Of a stretch of 64,000 nucleotides of DNA, positions 18,813 to 28,052 are shown piece by piece. The stretch comes from Donghicola eburneus. Its GTDB lineage: Bacteria; Pseudomonadota; Alphaproteobacteria; Rhodobacterales; Rhodobacteraceae. Below the pieces are notes generated by a model. The model saw only the letters and a list, made by a program, of their open reading frames with translations, was not told the origin of the DNA and made no database searches. Within the stretch, counting starts at the first letter, position 1. Each line of letters begins with the position of its first letter. The position numbers and the translations under genes were made by a program. Location: positions 1 to 64,000 of the forward strand of contig NZ_FOXY01000009.1 of assembly GCF_900115865.1 (NCBI RefSeq), in the 5' to 3' direction.

Positions 18813-19745
18813 TCAACAACCCAACAATATCAATTCCGTATTCTCAAAAATGTATACGCGAATTCCAGTGCAAATCAATTGCCTGGACATCGAAACGCCC
18901 GGGCGCTGCAATCAGGGACGCTGGCTGCCTTGCTTCAGCCAAGCTTCAAAGGCTGCATCTCCGACGGAATTGGACACTAAGCCGCTATCAGCATCCGCCT
19001 GAAGTTCGCGGGTGGTCCGCAAAAGCGCGTCCTTGGCATTGGACGCAGCCCGGCTCGACGCAAGAACATCGTCGATCGAGGACAGATCTTCGGCAATTCC
19101 ACCGACGATCTTGTTTGCCCGCACAAGCGCACGCTTCGAAGGAATAACTTCGAGGGCCGCCAGAACCTGGGCCTCCTGCGCATTCACCTTGGCCCGTGCT
19201 TCCGACAAATGGCGCGCAACCGTTGCCGCCTCGGCCGCGCTCGCATCAAGTGTCCGCTTCTCGTTCCACACAAAACGAACCTGCGCCTCCAGCGCCGTGC
19301 GATCCGGATAGCTCACGCCAATGAACGAGTAAGGCCCGCTCATCTGCGTGTCCAGCAGCCGGCGCCCTTCTTCCGCGAAGAGAGCATTGCGCGCGGAGAG
19401 AGCTTGCGCCTGGCGCGCTGCTTCCTGCGCATTCTCCTGCTCGGCTTTGAGTTCGGAGACACCGCGAGAGATATCTCCCAGAGCTGCCTGAAGATCGTCT
19501 TCCCGACGATCCAGACAGGCAACAGGATCAGTATCGCAGTCTGGTGCCGTCAGATCGGTCAAACCTTTATTGAAGGCTTCAAAAGCTGCGCGGCTGCGCT
19601 CCGGTGCCGCAATCGCGGCCACACCGGCCAGAAGTGCGAAAGTCGCTGCCATGCTCGTGATCGTTTTCATCTCGTATCCTTTCCCGGGTTTCAAAGGGCG
19701 TCATCACCCCATGCCTTTCCTCCGGTCAGGATTTGAAAAATGGTC
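18742..19745. repeat. Long direct repeat, copy A
   Basis: This segment is nearly identical to 27883-28886 at a constant offset of 9141 bases. It covers the signal-peptide end of the protease gene, the intergenic space and the complete coiled-coil gene. The right edge is sharp: identity stops right after ATTTGAAAAATGGTC. The coiled-coil part differs at only a few bases, while the left 150 bases are more diverged, a pattern expected from duplication followed by gene conversion. Confidence 0.85.
18912..19670 (-). CDS. Secreted coiled-coil protein, copy A
   Basis: The protein is about 252 residues from ATG 19670, which has GGAAAGGATACGAG upstream. The signal peptide is MKTITSMAATFALLAGVAAIAA. 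The mature part is almost wholly helical and Ala/Glu/Arg-rich with heptad character (ELKAEQENAQEAARQAQAL, AAEAATVARHLSEARAKV). It is punctuated by a short beta segment (SGPYSFIGVSYPDR). One cysteine pair (DCDTDPVACLDRRED) lies near the mature N-terminus. No enzyme motif is visible. It precedes a trypsin-like protease gene and recurs almost unchanged at 28053-28811, also before a trypsin-like gene. A chaperone, inhibitor or scaffold role for the protease is inference. Confidence 0.65.
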   Translation of the reverse strand: MKTITSMAATFALLAGVAAIAAPERSRAAFEAFNKGLTDLTAPDCDTDPVACLDRREDDLQAALGDISRGVSELKAEQENAQEAARQAQALSARNALFAEEGRRLLDTQMSGPYSFIGVSYPDRTALEAQVRFVWNEKRTLDASAAEAATVARHLSEARAKVNAQEAQVLAALEVIPSKRALVRANKIVGGIAEDLSSIDDVLASSRAASNAKDALLRTTRELQADADSGLVSNSVGDAAFEAWLKQGSQRP

Positions 19746-19751
19746 TCGAAA

Positions 19752-20720
19752 TTACCTGACTTTCATTTTGATTAATTTGCACTGCACTCCTTTGGTGCCG
19801 CATAGAGGATCCAAGGGTAAAGAAACCTTGGCTGCTACCGGTTTTGGTCGCGAAAGCCGTATCGCTTCAAAGCTCTGCTTGACCTCTGGTGTGCAGTCAT
19901 GATCGCACGGAATGAACTTCAGCCTGATCTTTTCTTCTAACGCCTTTCCGTCGACATCGAACGTATACTGCTCCGGTACCCGCAGCAGTGTTTGTTCAGG
20001 AAGCAACCAATCACCGACTTTTTCCAAGCCATTCCTGCCGGAAACTTCGATGACGACGCGGCCCCGCACTGGAGCAGCCATGCAAAGAAATAGTTGATCA
20101 CCTTCTTTCACCAAAGGCACCTCAGCATTCAAATTTTGATAACCGCTCGATAGCCTGCGCTTCAATTGGACGACGAGTTCAGGACTCCCGCTGTCCGCCC
20201 TTATTTGAGAGAGGGCGACCGCTGAGTTCTCGTCGGATACGACCAACGAGACACGGCGGTTCCTTTCATTCTCAGGTTCGTTGGGAAACAAAAGTCGCTG
20301 CTCCCCAAAGTAGCGAACCGAGACACGATCAGTTTGAACACCGCGCTCGGTCAGAGCATTACGCACTGCTAGAACCCGCTTCTTCGAAAGTTCTACATTA
20401 TATTCGTCGGTTCCTCGGGCATCGGTATGGCCTTCCAATGAGAACCGCGATGTTCGAAAGTCCGCACTCAAAAGCACATCTGCGAAGTCATTCATTTGCG
20501 CAGCTGCGCTTGGCCGCAACGTCGAAGCATCAAAATCGAAGTTGATATCTGGCAGATCCACTACTGTGACATCTTCACAGCCATCTTGATGATTTTTTTC
20601 CGAAGCGACCATTTTCATAGTTTCAAAGGAAATCACCTCGCTGGCTGAAGGCTCGTTCGGAAGCGCAATCAGGACGGCGAGAGCAATCGCCACCAATGCG
20701 GAAATCCTTACTAAGGTCAC
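19752..20720 (-). CDS. OmpA-family protein with C-terminal domain of unknown type
   Basis: The 322-residue protein begins at GTG 20720, which overlaps the upstream stop (GTGA) and starts a signal peptide (LVRISALVAIALAVLIALP). Residues about 50-165 match an OmpA/MotB-type peptidoglycan-binding domain: INFDFDASTLRP, FSLEGHTDARGTDEYNVELSKKRV split across the helix, and a VSVRYFGEQ...RNRRVSL end. The following 130 residues are beta-rich (LVVQLKRRLSSGYQN, LVKEGDQLFLCM), resembling DUF4384-like domains. The protein probably sits in the periplasm bound to the cell wall. It is the last gene of a predicted five-gene operon. Confidence 0.75.
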   Translation of the reverse strand: MTLVRISALVAIALAVLIALPNEPSASEVISFETMKMVASEKNHQDGCEDVTVVDLPDINFDFDASTLRPSAAAQMNDFADVLLSADFRTSRFSLEGHTDARGTDEYNVELSKKRVLAVRNALTERGVQTDRVSVRYFGEQRLLFPNEPENERNRRVSLVVSDENSAVALSQIRADSGSPELVVQLKRRLSSGYQNLNAEVPLVKEGDQLFLCMAAPVRGRVVIEVSGRNGLEKVGDWLLPEQTLLRVPEQYTFDVDGKALEEKIRLKFIPCDHDCTPEVKQSFEAIRLSRPKPVAAKVSLPLDPLCGTKGVQCKLIKMKVR

Positions 20721-21346
20721 TTGGCAACCTCGAACTCTAGCTTTTGCCAAAGTTTCAAACGTCCTTCGGAATCTCCTTCTCGTCCACACAATTTGGTTTT
20801 GGAAGATGTCAACCTGACCGCTTCATACCTTAACATCGCGTAATCTCTATTGCCTACCGAGGGCTTTTCAGGGTCACATTTGGGTAGCTGTTCGTATACA
20901 GAGGCCAAATTCTGGTTCATGTCCTCACCAGAAACTTTGCATGGTAGATAATAGAGAACCATGACTTCTTCGTTAGATTCATTCCCATCCAAGCGATGAT
21001 CGTAAAATTCATAAAACTCACCATCTGCGCACGCGTCTCCCAGAGAACAAGGCAGCACAATGGGAGCGTCGCCAAACGCAAAGTACGAGTTCCCCAACGT
21101 TGACGTTTTGTCGTTTTCGTCGGTAGCCTTTACCTGAAATTCACCAGGATAGTTTCCGACGATCTGAATCTTGAAGAAATCTCCATATCGAAATTTAATT
21201 TCATTGGGCTGGCCTTTCTCAATGAAATCGCCTTCATTGCTGTACCTCAGAAACTCTACATCCAACTCGATGCATTCCGATGCCAACACTGCGGAAGACA
21301 TCATGCATATTGACAATGCTGAAAAAACGTTTCGTAAAACATTCAT
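20717..21346 (-). CDS. Secreted hypothetical protein
   Basis: The 209-residue protein has a signal peptide (MNVLRNVFSALSICMMSSAVLA). The mature domain appears beta-rich, with GDFFKIQIVGNYPG followed by VMVLYYLPC, and has several cysteines spaced for disulfides. It faintly resembles DUF4384-like modules that dock on surface systems, but I cannot name the family. It is coupled to the OmpA gene by a four-base overlap and follows the Lon-like membrane gene by nine bases. Confidence 0.55.
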   Translation of the reverse strand: MNVLRNVFSALSICMMSSAVLASECIELDVEFLRYSNEGDFIEKGQPNEIKFRYGDFFKIQIVGNYPGEFQVKATDENDKTSTLGNSYFAFGDAPIVLPCSLGDACADGEFYEFYDHRLDGNESNEEVMVLYYLPCKVSGEDMNQNLASVYEQLPKCDPEKPSVGNRDYAMLRYEAVRLTSSKTKLCGREGDSEGRLKLWQKLEFEVAK

Positions 21347-21355
21347 AATTGCCCC

Positions 21356-22570
21356 CTATGGGTGAGAGATTTTCACTTCCAACTGCACTGAAGGATTTTC
21401 TTCTGATATCGAGAATTCCCTGAGGCCAGAGATGACTCTCTCTGCACCGTTCCGAAAGCAACTTCCAGCGGCCTCTCCGCAAAGAGCAATAGTCGCTAAT
21501 AAGGACCAATCTGGCGCGATATTTTCGAGAAGGTGACGTGTGACAATCCTTCTACCACCGTCAGAGAAAAGCTCTGTGCCGTCAGAAAGTTGTACCCCGA
21601 AAAGACCATCATAATTGGTAGGATCAATGACAACTGCAACTTCGTCCTTGCTGGTAAAAAGGTGCCCTGGGGCCAACTCAGCGCCTAAGACACCGGCTGG
21701 CTTCACACTCCAAAGCGCAATCTTGAACTGCGCGTCAACTGGGTCGGATGGCATGTCTTTCTCCTGAACAAGCGAGGCAACGACATCATTATCTACGCGA
21801 AGATCTTCGTTTTCTGCAGGGATGGGATGAAAATCCACAAAGGTCACGACGAGTGCCGCGCAGAATAGCAAGAAACCTAGAGCAACCCCTCTAAGCAAAC
21901 GACTATCAAAGAGCGGTTTGCCATTGTCAGGATCTTTGTCGTCTAAGGTATTTTCACTTTGTGTCTCTTTAGCGTTCGGTGAACCAAGTTTCTCCCACAG
22001 GTCTGCGAGATCGAAAAAATTTTTTACAAAGCGAGGATTCCATCCTGCTTCTTTCAATTTAGCTGCTCTATCTACGAACGCCTCATCATCTTGAGCACCC
22101 TCGGGCAAGATGAGCAGCTTCTCCGCAATGTCGTCATCTGCGCCAAAAGACAGAACTGCATCCAATTTTCGTGCCAAGCCTTCAATCGGCAACACCTCGA
22201 AATTATCGCCCAAGTTCCCACTTGCGACGATGCAAGCCTTTCTAGCTGCAGTTGCTTTCAGTGGTGAAAGATAGGAAACCATCCTTTCTGCAAGTACCAT
22301 AGAGAGAACGAAGCTTCTGCCATTAAAATCTCTATAATTCTTAATGGTTAGGGTAACCTGTCTCAGTTCGCGACCACTGAATCTTTTGACTTCTTCACCG
22401 TGGGTCCTCACTTTGTCGCTTATCAAAGGATTAATTATCCCTGCGAGCTTTTGAGGATTATAAAAAATATGCCCTATGTTTCCAGTTGATTTGGCATCAG
22501 AGATTATCTGGTGGATTTCCCCATCATCGGTTGGGAAGTAAATATTCTCCAGATATACAGACGCGGTCAT
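21356..22570 (-). CDS. Membrane protein with Lon (S16)-like domain
   Basis: In this 404-residue protein, residues about 70-160 resemble the C-terminal proteolytic domain of Lon. DFNGRSFVLSMVLAERM parallels the DGPSAG Ser segment, and GNLGDNFEVLPIEGLARKLDAVLSFG parallels the G-x-L-x-x-x-G-x-V-L-P-V-G-G-x-x-x-K Lys segment. S86 and K135 would be the catalytic dyad. Their spacing (49) is slightly wider than in E. coli Lon (43). There is no AAA+ domain. One transmembrane helix (about 228-247, VALGFLLFCAALVVTFV) separates this cytoplasmic part from a C-terminal domain of about 150 residues with two cysteines, presumably periplasmic. Overlap with its upstream gene and close spacing downstream put it at the centre of the operon. 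The fold call is tentative. Confidence 0.5.
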   Translation of the reverse strand: MTASVYLENIYFPTDDGEIHQIISDAKSTGNIGHIFYNPQKLAGIINPLISDKVRTHGEEVKRFSGRELRQVTLTIKNYRDFNGRSFVLSMVLAERMVSYLSPLKATAARKACIVASGNLGDNFEVLPIEGLARKLDAVLSFGADDDIAEKLLILPEGAQDDEAFVDRAAKLKEAGWNPRFVKNFFDLADLWEKLGSPNAKETQSENTLDDKDPDNGKPLFDSRLLRGVALGFLLFCAALVVTFVDFHPIPAENEDLRVDNDVVASLVQEKDMPSDPVDAQFKIALWSVKPAGVLGAELAPGHLFTSKDEVAVVIDPTNYDGLFGVQLSDGTELFSDGGRRIVTRHLLENIAPDWSLLATIALCGEAAGSCFRNGAERVISGLREFSISEENPSVQLEVKISHP

Positions 22571-23100
22571 ATTTCTTCCTCTGGCATGAGCAAAAAATCA
22601 AGACCAACAGCGTCCGGGCGCTCTTTCAGTGGCCAAATGCCGTTTATGTACCCCTGATCATCGAAAAAATCATTGAGTATTATCCGACCGGACGATAACT
22701 CCATGAGTTTCATCCTGATGCCACTGAATTTATGCGGATTATTAGTTCTCAAGATCGCCTGCCAGTCTTCGCTACCTACCGGCTCGAAAGTAAGATTCAG
22801 ATCTGCATTCTCCAAGTCGAACGTGATAGAATCTCTCGAACGGCTGCTCGCTGCTGCCCGCAATTTCGGCTTATTGTCATTTGCGACAATGTCTTGGAAT
22901 TTTTCCGCACGACGATCGATCCAGGCCTCTTCAAATACGAGGCGATTTGCGGGAGAAATTGCTAGAAGCATTCTATCTGCCTCGGAAAGATTAAAGAAGC
23001 GCCTCTCCCAATACTCTCTAGACTTGACAGGAATATCAGGAAGATCGTCTTGTCCAGAGATCAAATTTGAGATCAGGCAATCAATTTTCTCATCCAACAT
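22567..23100 (-). CDS. Hypothetical cytoplasmic protein, second gene of five-gene operon
   Basis: The 177-residue protein has no signal peptide or membrane helix. The N-terminal half is helical (ADRMLLAISPANRLVFEEAWI). The C-terminal half is beta-rich (SITFDLENADLNLTFEP, ...ILNDFFDDQGY). The family is not recognised. Its stop overlaps the start of the Lon-like gene by four bases, and its start overlaps the preceding gene by eleven. It is likely a cytoplasmic partner or substrate adaptor for that membrane protein, as an inference from coupling only. Confidence 0.5.
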   Translation of the reverse strand: MLDEKIDCLISNLISGQDDLPDIPVKSREYWERRFFNLSEADRMLLAISPANRLVFEEAWIDRRAEKFQDIVANDNKPKLRAAASSRSRDSITFDLENADLNLTFEPVGSEDWQAILRTNNPHKFSGIRMKLMELSSGRIILNDFFDDQGYINGIWPLKERPDAVGLDFLLMPEEEI

Positions 23101-24175
23101 CTTTTTCTTCCTTCAGCATGTCTGTCAGCTTTTTTCTTAAGTACTCTTGAAATTCCTTTCGATAGTCCCTTTCCCTATCCCACAGAACATTCAACCTTCC
23201 ATCCCCAGATTCTGCACGCCTTATAACCTCTGGGTCATTCTCAGAGAAATATTCCCAAACAAAAAGACGTATCAGTTCAACGATTTCCCTCTCAACACGC
23301 GTCGAACTCAAAAGCGTTCGCTGAATGTCCCCCTCAAGAAACTCTATGAAGTCATGTTCTTTATCACTCAATGGCTCTGTATCGGTAAAATCACGTCCTG
23401 AAGTATACTTGCCGCTAGCGGAGTACGTATTTTCACCCGAAAAATAGCGTTCCGGCTTATCCAGATTTTCACTGGCCTTCCGCAAGCTCCAATAAAAGTC
23501 GAAGTCTGAGAATGCTTCGTTAATTGTCAAATCATGGGCTTTTTTTGCTGTAAAATACTTGTGGCCGTAGTCTGTACGAAAGTATTCACGTGCTTGAGAC
23601 GTGCTTTTGTCTCCCTCTCTCATTGATCTCACCCAAGATTTCTTAACATCGAGAAGTCGAAACACTCTTTCTTTCGAGAGTTCTGTTGCCTTCATAAGTG
23701 GGACGAACGAGAGGCCTTTTTTTACATCTGCCATGATATTTTTGGCGAAACCTTTGTAGTCAGGGACGCAATCGCACTTTTTTCTTCGCATGGAACTTTC
23801 TGTATCGTTGCAGACTTTCCTCGAAATTTCCGGCATACACTTTCCAGCAGCCAGTTCCACCACGCATCGGTCAATCGCAACAGGCAGCGGTTTGCTTCTT
23901 TGAGAGAGGATGATGCCCCGGAGCCAGTGATGGGACAAAAAATGCTGTTCTTCGTCACATTCACGATTTACCCAAGCTGCCTTGATGGCTGGATCTTTCG
24001 TTCCGGACGCGATCTCGAACGCTCGATCGCCAAATTTTGTAATACTTTTTTGTCCTAGGACCTCGACGTGCTTTGTGCACGCGCCGTTTTCCGCAATATC
24101 CAACCCAGCCCCGAAGGCATGCAGTAAAATATCTCTCCCTTGAGGCGTGGCAAGAACCCAATTCACTTCCTGCAT
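23090..24175 (-). CDS. Hypothetical protein, first gene of five-gene operon
   Basis: The 361-residue soluble protein starts at ATG 24175 with AAGGAG six bases upstream, a strong site. It has many cysteines in the first 150 residues (GACTKHVE, RECDEEQ, RCVVELAAGKCM, KVCNDTE, KKCDCVPDY) that could bind a metal or form disulfides. The second half is charged and helical, and no signal peptide is seen. The family is unknown. The Cys-rich half together with His residues (FLSHHWL) might be a zinc-binding module. Confidence 0.5.
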   Translation of the reverse strand: MQEVNWVLATPQGRDILLHAFGAGLDIAENGACTKHVEVLGQKSITKFGDRAFEIASGTKDPAIKAAWVNRECDEEQHFLSHHWLRGIILSQRSKPLPVAIDRCVVELAAGKCMPEISRKVCNDTESSMRRKKCDCVPDYKGFAKNIMADVKKGLSFVPLMKATELSKERVFRLLDVKKSWVRSMREGDKSTSQAREYFRTDYGHKYFTAKKAHDLTINEAFSDFDFYWSLRKASENLDKPERYFSGENTYSASGKYTSGRDFTDTEPLSDKEHDFIEFLEGDIQRTLLSSTRVEREIVELIRLFVWEYFSENDPEVIRRAESGDGRLNVLWDRERDYRKEFQEYLRKKLTDMLKEEKDVG

Positions 24176-24428
24176 GCTATGCTCCTTAATTGCTCCATCT
24201 TTATACCGGTCCGGTTTTCAAAGATCGGTCGAAATTTTTTAAATTTTTTCCCTGAGGCCGCGTTCAGATGTGTTTGATTCCACTAAAAGCTGACCAGAAG
24301 CAGTTCCATGCAAAAGATGCTGGAGCTTGACTGTTCTGCGGGTTTGGTCGGCCATTCGAAGGCACGGCCTCCACGAACTCTTAAAAGCGATGTCAAAAAC
24401 CAATGCTTCGAGCGTTGCGCCTCTAGGT

Positions 24429-27400
24429 TCAATGAAAGACGGCTACCTTGCACTCGCACAGTGCTTCGATAGCGCTCATGGTCTTGGGCCCGAAGTCTCC
24501 GTCAATTTTGCCCGAGTAATAGCCTTCAGCTTTTAGCGCTTGTTGGAGATAGCCCGTGAAATCTGGATGAAATAGAGTACTATTTGGCGGTCTACTATGA
24601 ACGTAGTTTTGATCGTAAATTCCACTCGAGCCTGCTTTAAAATGCTCCATCGAGATTGACGCGGCTTTGAGATAATTCTCTTCCTCAAGCTCAAGAGCAA
24701 CAAGACCCGCGCAGGCAAACCCTGCGAGATCAGCGTTTCGCTCTAGATTACAACCTCGTTCCATAAATTCTCTGCGTTCTGCAGGATTCTGGAATAGAAC
24801 CCACTCTGCGTAAGCTGCACATCCAACAGAGTCTTCAAATTCACATGCCTTCTTGAAGAAAATTAGAGCTTTCTCTGTCTCATCTGCGTGGTTATAGCCC
24901 AGCTGTCGACATGCTTCTCCGTATTGGCTCTCACAAGCTGACTGAAGGAGAGTTTCTGCCTTCTGTTCATCGACCGGCAAACCCTCTCCGCCCCGAGCAA
25001 AGATCAATCCAAGGCTGAAGCAACTTTCTGCTGCCCCCTCTTCGCAAGCCCGTCCGTAAAACTCAGCAGCCTTGCCTAAATTGACCTCGAAGCCTCCCGC
25101 ACCGTGCTCGTAGCGCCATCCGACACGATTGCAGCGAGAGTTCTCTAAATCACAGGCGCGGATAAAAAGATTTGAAGAGCGTTTTAAATCTTCTTGCCCA
25201 GTGACCTCACCGTCCTCGTACAAGTCCGCAAGATTTTCACAACTCTCCGCGTGATCGGCATCGCATCCTTTCTGCAAGAGGTCGGCCGCTTTGGCCAGAT
25301 CGACAGAAAGACCACCTTCGCCGTTCCTGTAGCGCCACGCTAGGTTGCGGCAGCCGTATATGTTGCCGCCATCGCAGGCGCGCTGGTAGTAGGTCACTGC
25401 GGTCGCCTCGTCCTCTTCGCCGGCGACCTCACCTTCAGAGTACATGGCGCCGAGAGAGTTGCAGGCGACTGCCTTGCCGCCCTCACACGCTTGGCCGTAG
25501 AGGTCGGCCGCTTTGGCCAGATCGACAGAAAGACCACCTTCGCCGTTCTTGTAGCGCCCAGCTAGGTTGGTGCAGCCCCACATCTCGCCGCCATCACAGG
25601 CGCGCTCGTAGTAGGTCACTGCGGTCGCCTCGTCCTCTTCGCCGGCGACCTCACCTTCAGAGTACATGGCGCCGAGAGAGTTGCAGGCGCCTGCCTTGCC
25701 GCCCTCACACGCTTGGCCGTAGAGGTCGGCCGCTTTGACCAGATCGACAGAAAGACCACCTTTGCCGTTCTGGTAGTGCCACGCTAAGTTTTTGCAACCC
25801 GTCATGTTGCCGCCTTCGCAGGCACGATGGTAGTAGGTCACTGCGGTCGCCCTATCTTCTTCGCCGGTGACCTCACCTTCCGCGTACATCACGCCAAGCG
25901 AGTTGCAGGCGCCTGCATTGCCGCCCTGACACGCCTGGCCATAGAGGTCGGCCGCTTTGGCCAGATCGATAGAAAGACCACCTTTGCCGTTCTCGTAGCG
26001 CCACGCCAAGTTGCTACAACCCCACATGTCGCCGCCATCGCAGGCACGCTGATAATAGGTCACTGCGGAGCTCTCATCTTCTTCGCCGGTGACCTCACCT
26101 TCCGCGTGCATAATGCCAAGCGAATTGCAGGCGTTTGCATTCCCACCCTCGCACGCCTGACCATAGAGGTCAGCCGCTTTGGCCAGATCGACAGAAAGAC
26201 CACCTTTGCCGTTCTTGTAGCGCCACGCCAAATTTTTGCAGCCGTACATCTCACCACCATCGCAGGCGCGCTGGTAGTAGGTCACTGCCGAGGTCTCGTC
26301 TTCTTCGCCGGAGACCTCACCTTCTGCGTACATAGTGCCGAGCGAGTCGCAGTCGTCCGCATCGCCGCCCTCACACGCCTGAGCAAAAAGCTCGGCCGCT
26401 TTGGCCAGATCGACAGAAAGACCACCTTCGCCGTTCTTGTAGCGCCACGCCAAATTGCTGCAGCCGTACATATTGCCGCCATCACAGGCGCGCTGGTAGT
26501 AGGTCACCGCTGTGGCCTCGTCCTCTGCGCCGGTGGCTTCGCCTTCCGCGTACAAAATTCCAAGTGAGTTACAGGCAATGGCGTACCCAGTGTCACACAA
26601 TTCGCCTAGGAGGCTTATCCTTTTCTCGACATCTTTCTCCTGCCCAGCCTCGCCATCCACAAGCAGCTCTGCCTGATAAGTCGTTACGTACTGGGTGTTG
26701 GCGGCTTTCCCCAACTCCAGTTCCGACCAGATACGAGGGTGCTGATCATCAACCGCGTTCAGTGCCCGGGCCAAGTAAATGTGGAAGTGGGGTTCTTGCG
26801 GATACTCTTTGATTGCAGCTTCGCAGGCCTGAATCGCTGCGGGACCATCGATGTCCTCGAGAAAAAGACCTTCAATCTCTCCCGAGCGCTTAGCGAACAT
26901 GGATCCAGCCAGCCGATCGCATTCCGTCAACGGGATAACCGATGCGCCGTTCTTTGCTGTCAGATCGCGTGCGGGCGGCATGCCGATCTGAACCTTGCCA
27001 TCAACAACGCGGCAAACAAGGTCCAACCCATCATCCAAGCCGATTGCCTCGCACGGATCCTGAGACTTCGAAGTCTGCGCCCCCTGTGCTTCGTTTTCAG
27101 GTCGCGCGAAGACCTCCTGCAAGATTGCACTTTCCTTAACCAAGGCCGACATCAAGATGCCGATATTGACCCTGCTGCCGCTATCCCCAACGCCGCGTGC
27201 ATGAAGCGTGATCAGCTTTCCATCCCGTTCCGCAAAGCCGGGTGAGCCCGAGCTTCCTGGCAATGTCTCGCAGGTATGCTGAACAAGGTTTCCTGCGGCG
27301 ATAGGCCTCTGTCTGTCCGACTTACATTTCATCCGGCTCAGGCGCATCACATCCCCATTGGGATGACCGAGGATGAACATACTCTCGCCCTTGCCCGGAT

Positions 27401-27953
27401 CACGGATCTCAACGCTAAGCTTTTCAATGTTCTTGACGGGCTTCTCCAGTTCAAAGATCGCGTAATCGAGCCCGTTCTTATCGCCGATTTCCTTTGGTGG
27501 GAATTTAACGCCGTACTTTGGGCGGTTCTCCCATTCCCCAGGATTCAGAAATTCCAGAAACAAGTTCATGCCAATTGCGGCATGGCCATTTTCATTCGCT
27601 TGAAAGCAGTGGGCGTTGGTTAATATCAGCCTTTCATTCAACAGAATGGCCGTGCAAGCATCCACATTGCCATCTTCCCGGCATATTCGCAGCATACCCA
27701 CATTTTTACCAATTGCTCGATACGTAGCCGCTTCACCATACTCTCGGAGCTCTTCCATACTTCCGTACTTGGGCGCCGGCGTGTAATTCAGTAAGGACTG
27801 CGTCCCGCCTGGCATTAACTCCGAGTACTTTTGTGATCCCTCGCATTTATTTAAAGCTGCCGCAGAACTTTCAGCGTGAGAAGGCTCGGCGGATATTGTT
27901 AGAATAAATGACAGAATTACGGAGAGGAAAAACTCAATGGGGCGCTTCATCAT
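24429..27953 (-). CDS. Secreted trypsin-like protease with Sel1 array and peptidoglycan-binding domain
   Basis: The 1174-residue protein has, in order: a signal peptide (residues 1-27); an S1 protease domain with H115 (LTNAHC), D163 (GLDYAIFELE) and S235 (LPGSSGSPGF); a linker; a long Sel1-like array (about 440-1000) built from 72-residue double repeats (AVTYYQRACDGG...GCxNLAWRY, then GGLSVDLAKAADLYGQACEGG...ACNSLG); and a C-terminal PG_binding_1-type motif (ALKAEGYYSGKIDGDFGPKT). Each Sel1 unit carries cysteines at matched positions, which suggests disulfide-stabilised hairpins in the periplasm. It follows the second coiled-coil gene by about 100 bases. The layout implies a wall-anchored protease with a large protein-protein interaction surface. 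Its substrate is unknown. Confidence 0.8.
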   Translation of the reverse strand: MMKRPIEFFLSVILSFILTISAEPSHAESSAAALNKCEGSQKYSELMPGGTQSLLNYTPAPKYGSMEELREYGEAATYRAIGKNVGMLRICREDGNVDACTAILLNERLILTNAHCFQANENGHAAIGMNLFLEFLNPGEWENRPKYGVKFPPKEIGDKNGLDYAIFELEKPVKNIEKLSVEIRDPGKGESMFILGHPNGDVMRLSRMKCKSDRQRPIAAGNLVQHTCETLPGSSGSPGFAERDGKLITLHARGVGDSGSRVNIGILMSALVKESAILQEVFARPENEAQGAQTSKSQDPCEAIGLDDGLDLVCRVVDGKVQIGMPPARDLTAKNGASVIPLTECDRLAGSMFAKRSGEIEGLFLEDIDGPAAIQACEAAIKEYPQEPHFHIYLARALNAVDDQHPRIWSELELGKAANTQYVTTYQAELLVDGEAGQEKDVEKRISLLGELCDTGYAIACNSLGILYAEGEATGAEDEATAVTYYQRACDGGNMYGCSNLAWRYKNGEGGLSVDLAKAAELFAQACEGGDADDCDSLGTMYAEGEVSGEEDETSAVTYYQRACDGGEMYGCKNLAWRYKNGKGGLSVDLAKAADLYGQACEGGNANACNSLGIMHAEGEVTGEEDESSAVTYYQRACDGGDMWGCSNLAWRYENGKGGLSIDLAKAADLYGQACQGGNAGACNSLGVMYAEGEVTGEEDRATAVTYYHRACEGGNMTGCKNLAWHYQNGKGGLSVDLVKAADLYGQACEGGKAGACNSLGAMYSEGEVAGEEDEATAVTYYERACDGGEMWGCTNLAGRYKNGEGGLSVDLAKAADLYGQACEGGKAVACNSLGAMYSEGEVAGEEDEATAVTYYQRACDGGNIYGCRNLAWRYRNGEGGLSVDLAKAADLLQKGCDADHAESCENLADLYEDGEVTGQEDLKRSSNLFIRACDLENSRCNRVGWRYEHGAGGFEVNLGKAAEFYGRACEEGAAESCFSLGLIFARGGEGLPVDEQKAETLLQSACESQYGEACRQLGYNHADETEKALIFFKKACEFEDSVGCAAYAEWVLFQNPAERREFMERGCNLERNADLAGFACAGLVALELEEENYLKAASISMEHFKAGSSGIYDQNYVHSRPPNSTLFHPDFTGYLQQALKAEGYYSGKIDGDFGPKTMSAIEALCECKVAVFH
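25275..26560. repeat. Tandem 216-bp repeat array (Sel1-coding)
   Basis: Six tandem units of 216 bases (72 codons, two Sel1 motifs each) lie in frame within the protease gene. Unit boundaries are easily seen as recurring TAGTAGGTCACTGC and GGCCAGATCGACAGAAAG phrases on the plus strand. Units differ by scattered substitutions, many in the two residues after the GGxMxGC motif. Limits are approximate. Confidence 0.8.
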
Positions 27954-28022
27954 TCAATAGTCCAACAATATCAATTCCGTATTCTCAAAAATGTATACGC
28001 GAATTCCAGTGCAAATCAATTA

Positions 28023-28044
28023 CCCGGGCGTCGAAACGCCCGGG
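28023..28044. terminator. Hairpin after coiled-coil gene copy B
   Basis: A perfect 9-bp stem, CCCGGGCGT/ACGCCCGGG with a CGAA loop, lies 9 bases beyond the stop of the coiled-coil gene. There is no T tract, so it may attenuate rather than stop transcription into the protease gene. The equivalent site in copy A has a mutated left arm (GCCTGGACAT), so the stem is weakened there. Confidence 0.55.
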
Positions 28045-28052
28045 CCCTGCAA

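Noticed and set aside
25275-26560. CRISPR-like regular repeats
   Set aside because: The period is 216 bases, in frame, without unique spacers, and translates into Sel1 motifs; it is a protein repeat array.
25827-26567. Open plus-strand frame (246 codons) with internal repeats
   Set aside because: It is the antisense image of the Sel1 array; the repeats come from the coding strand.
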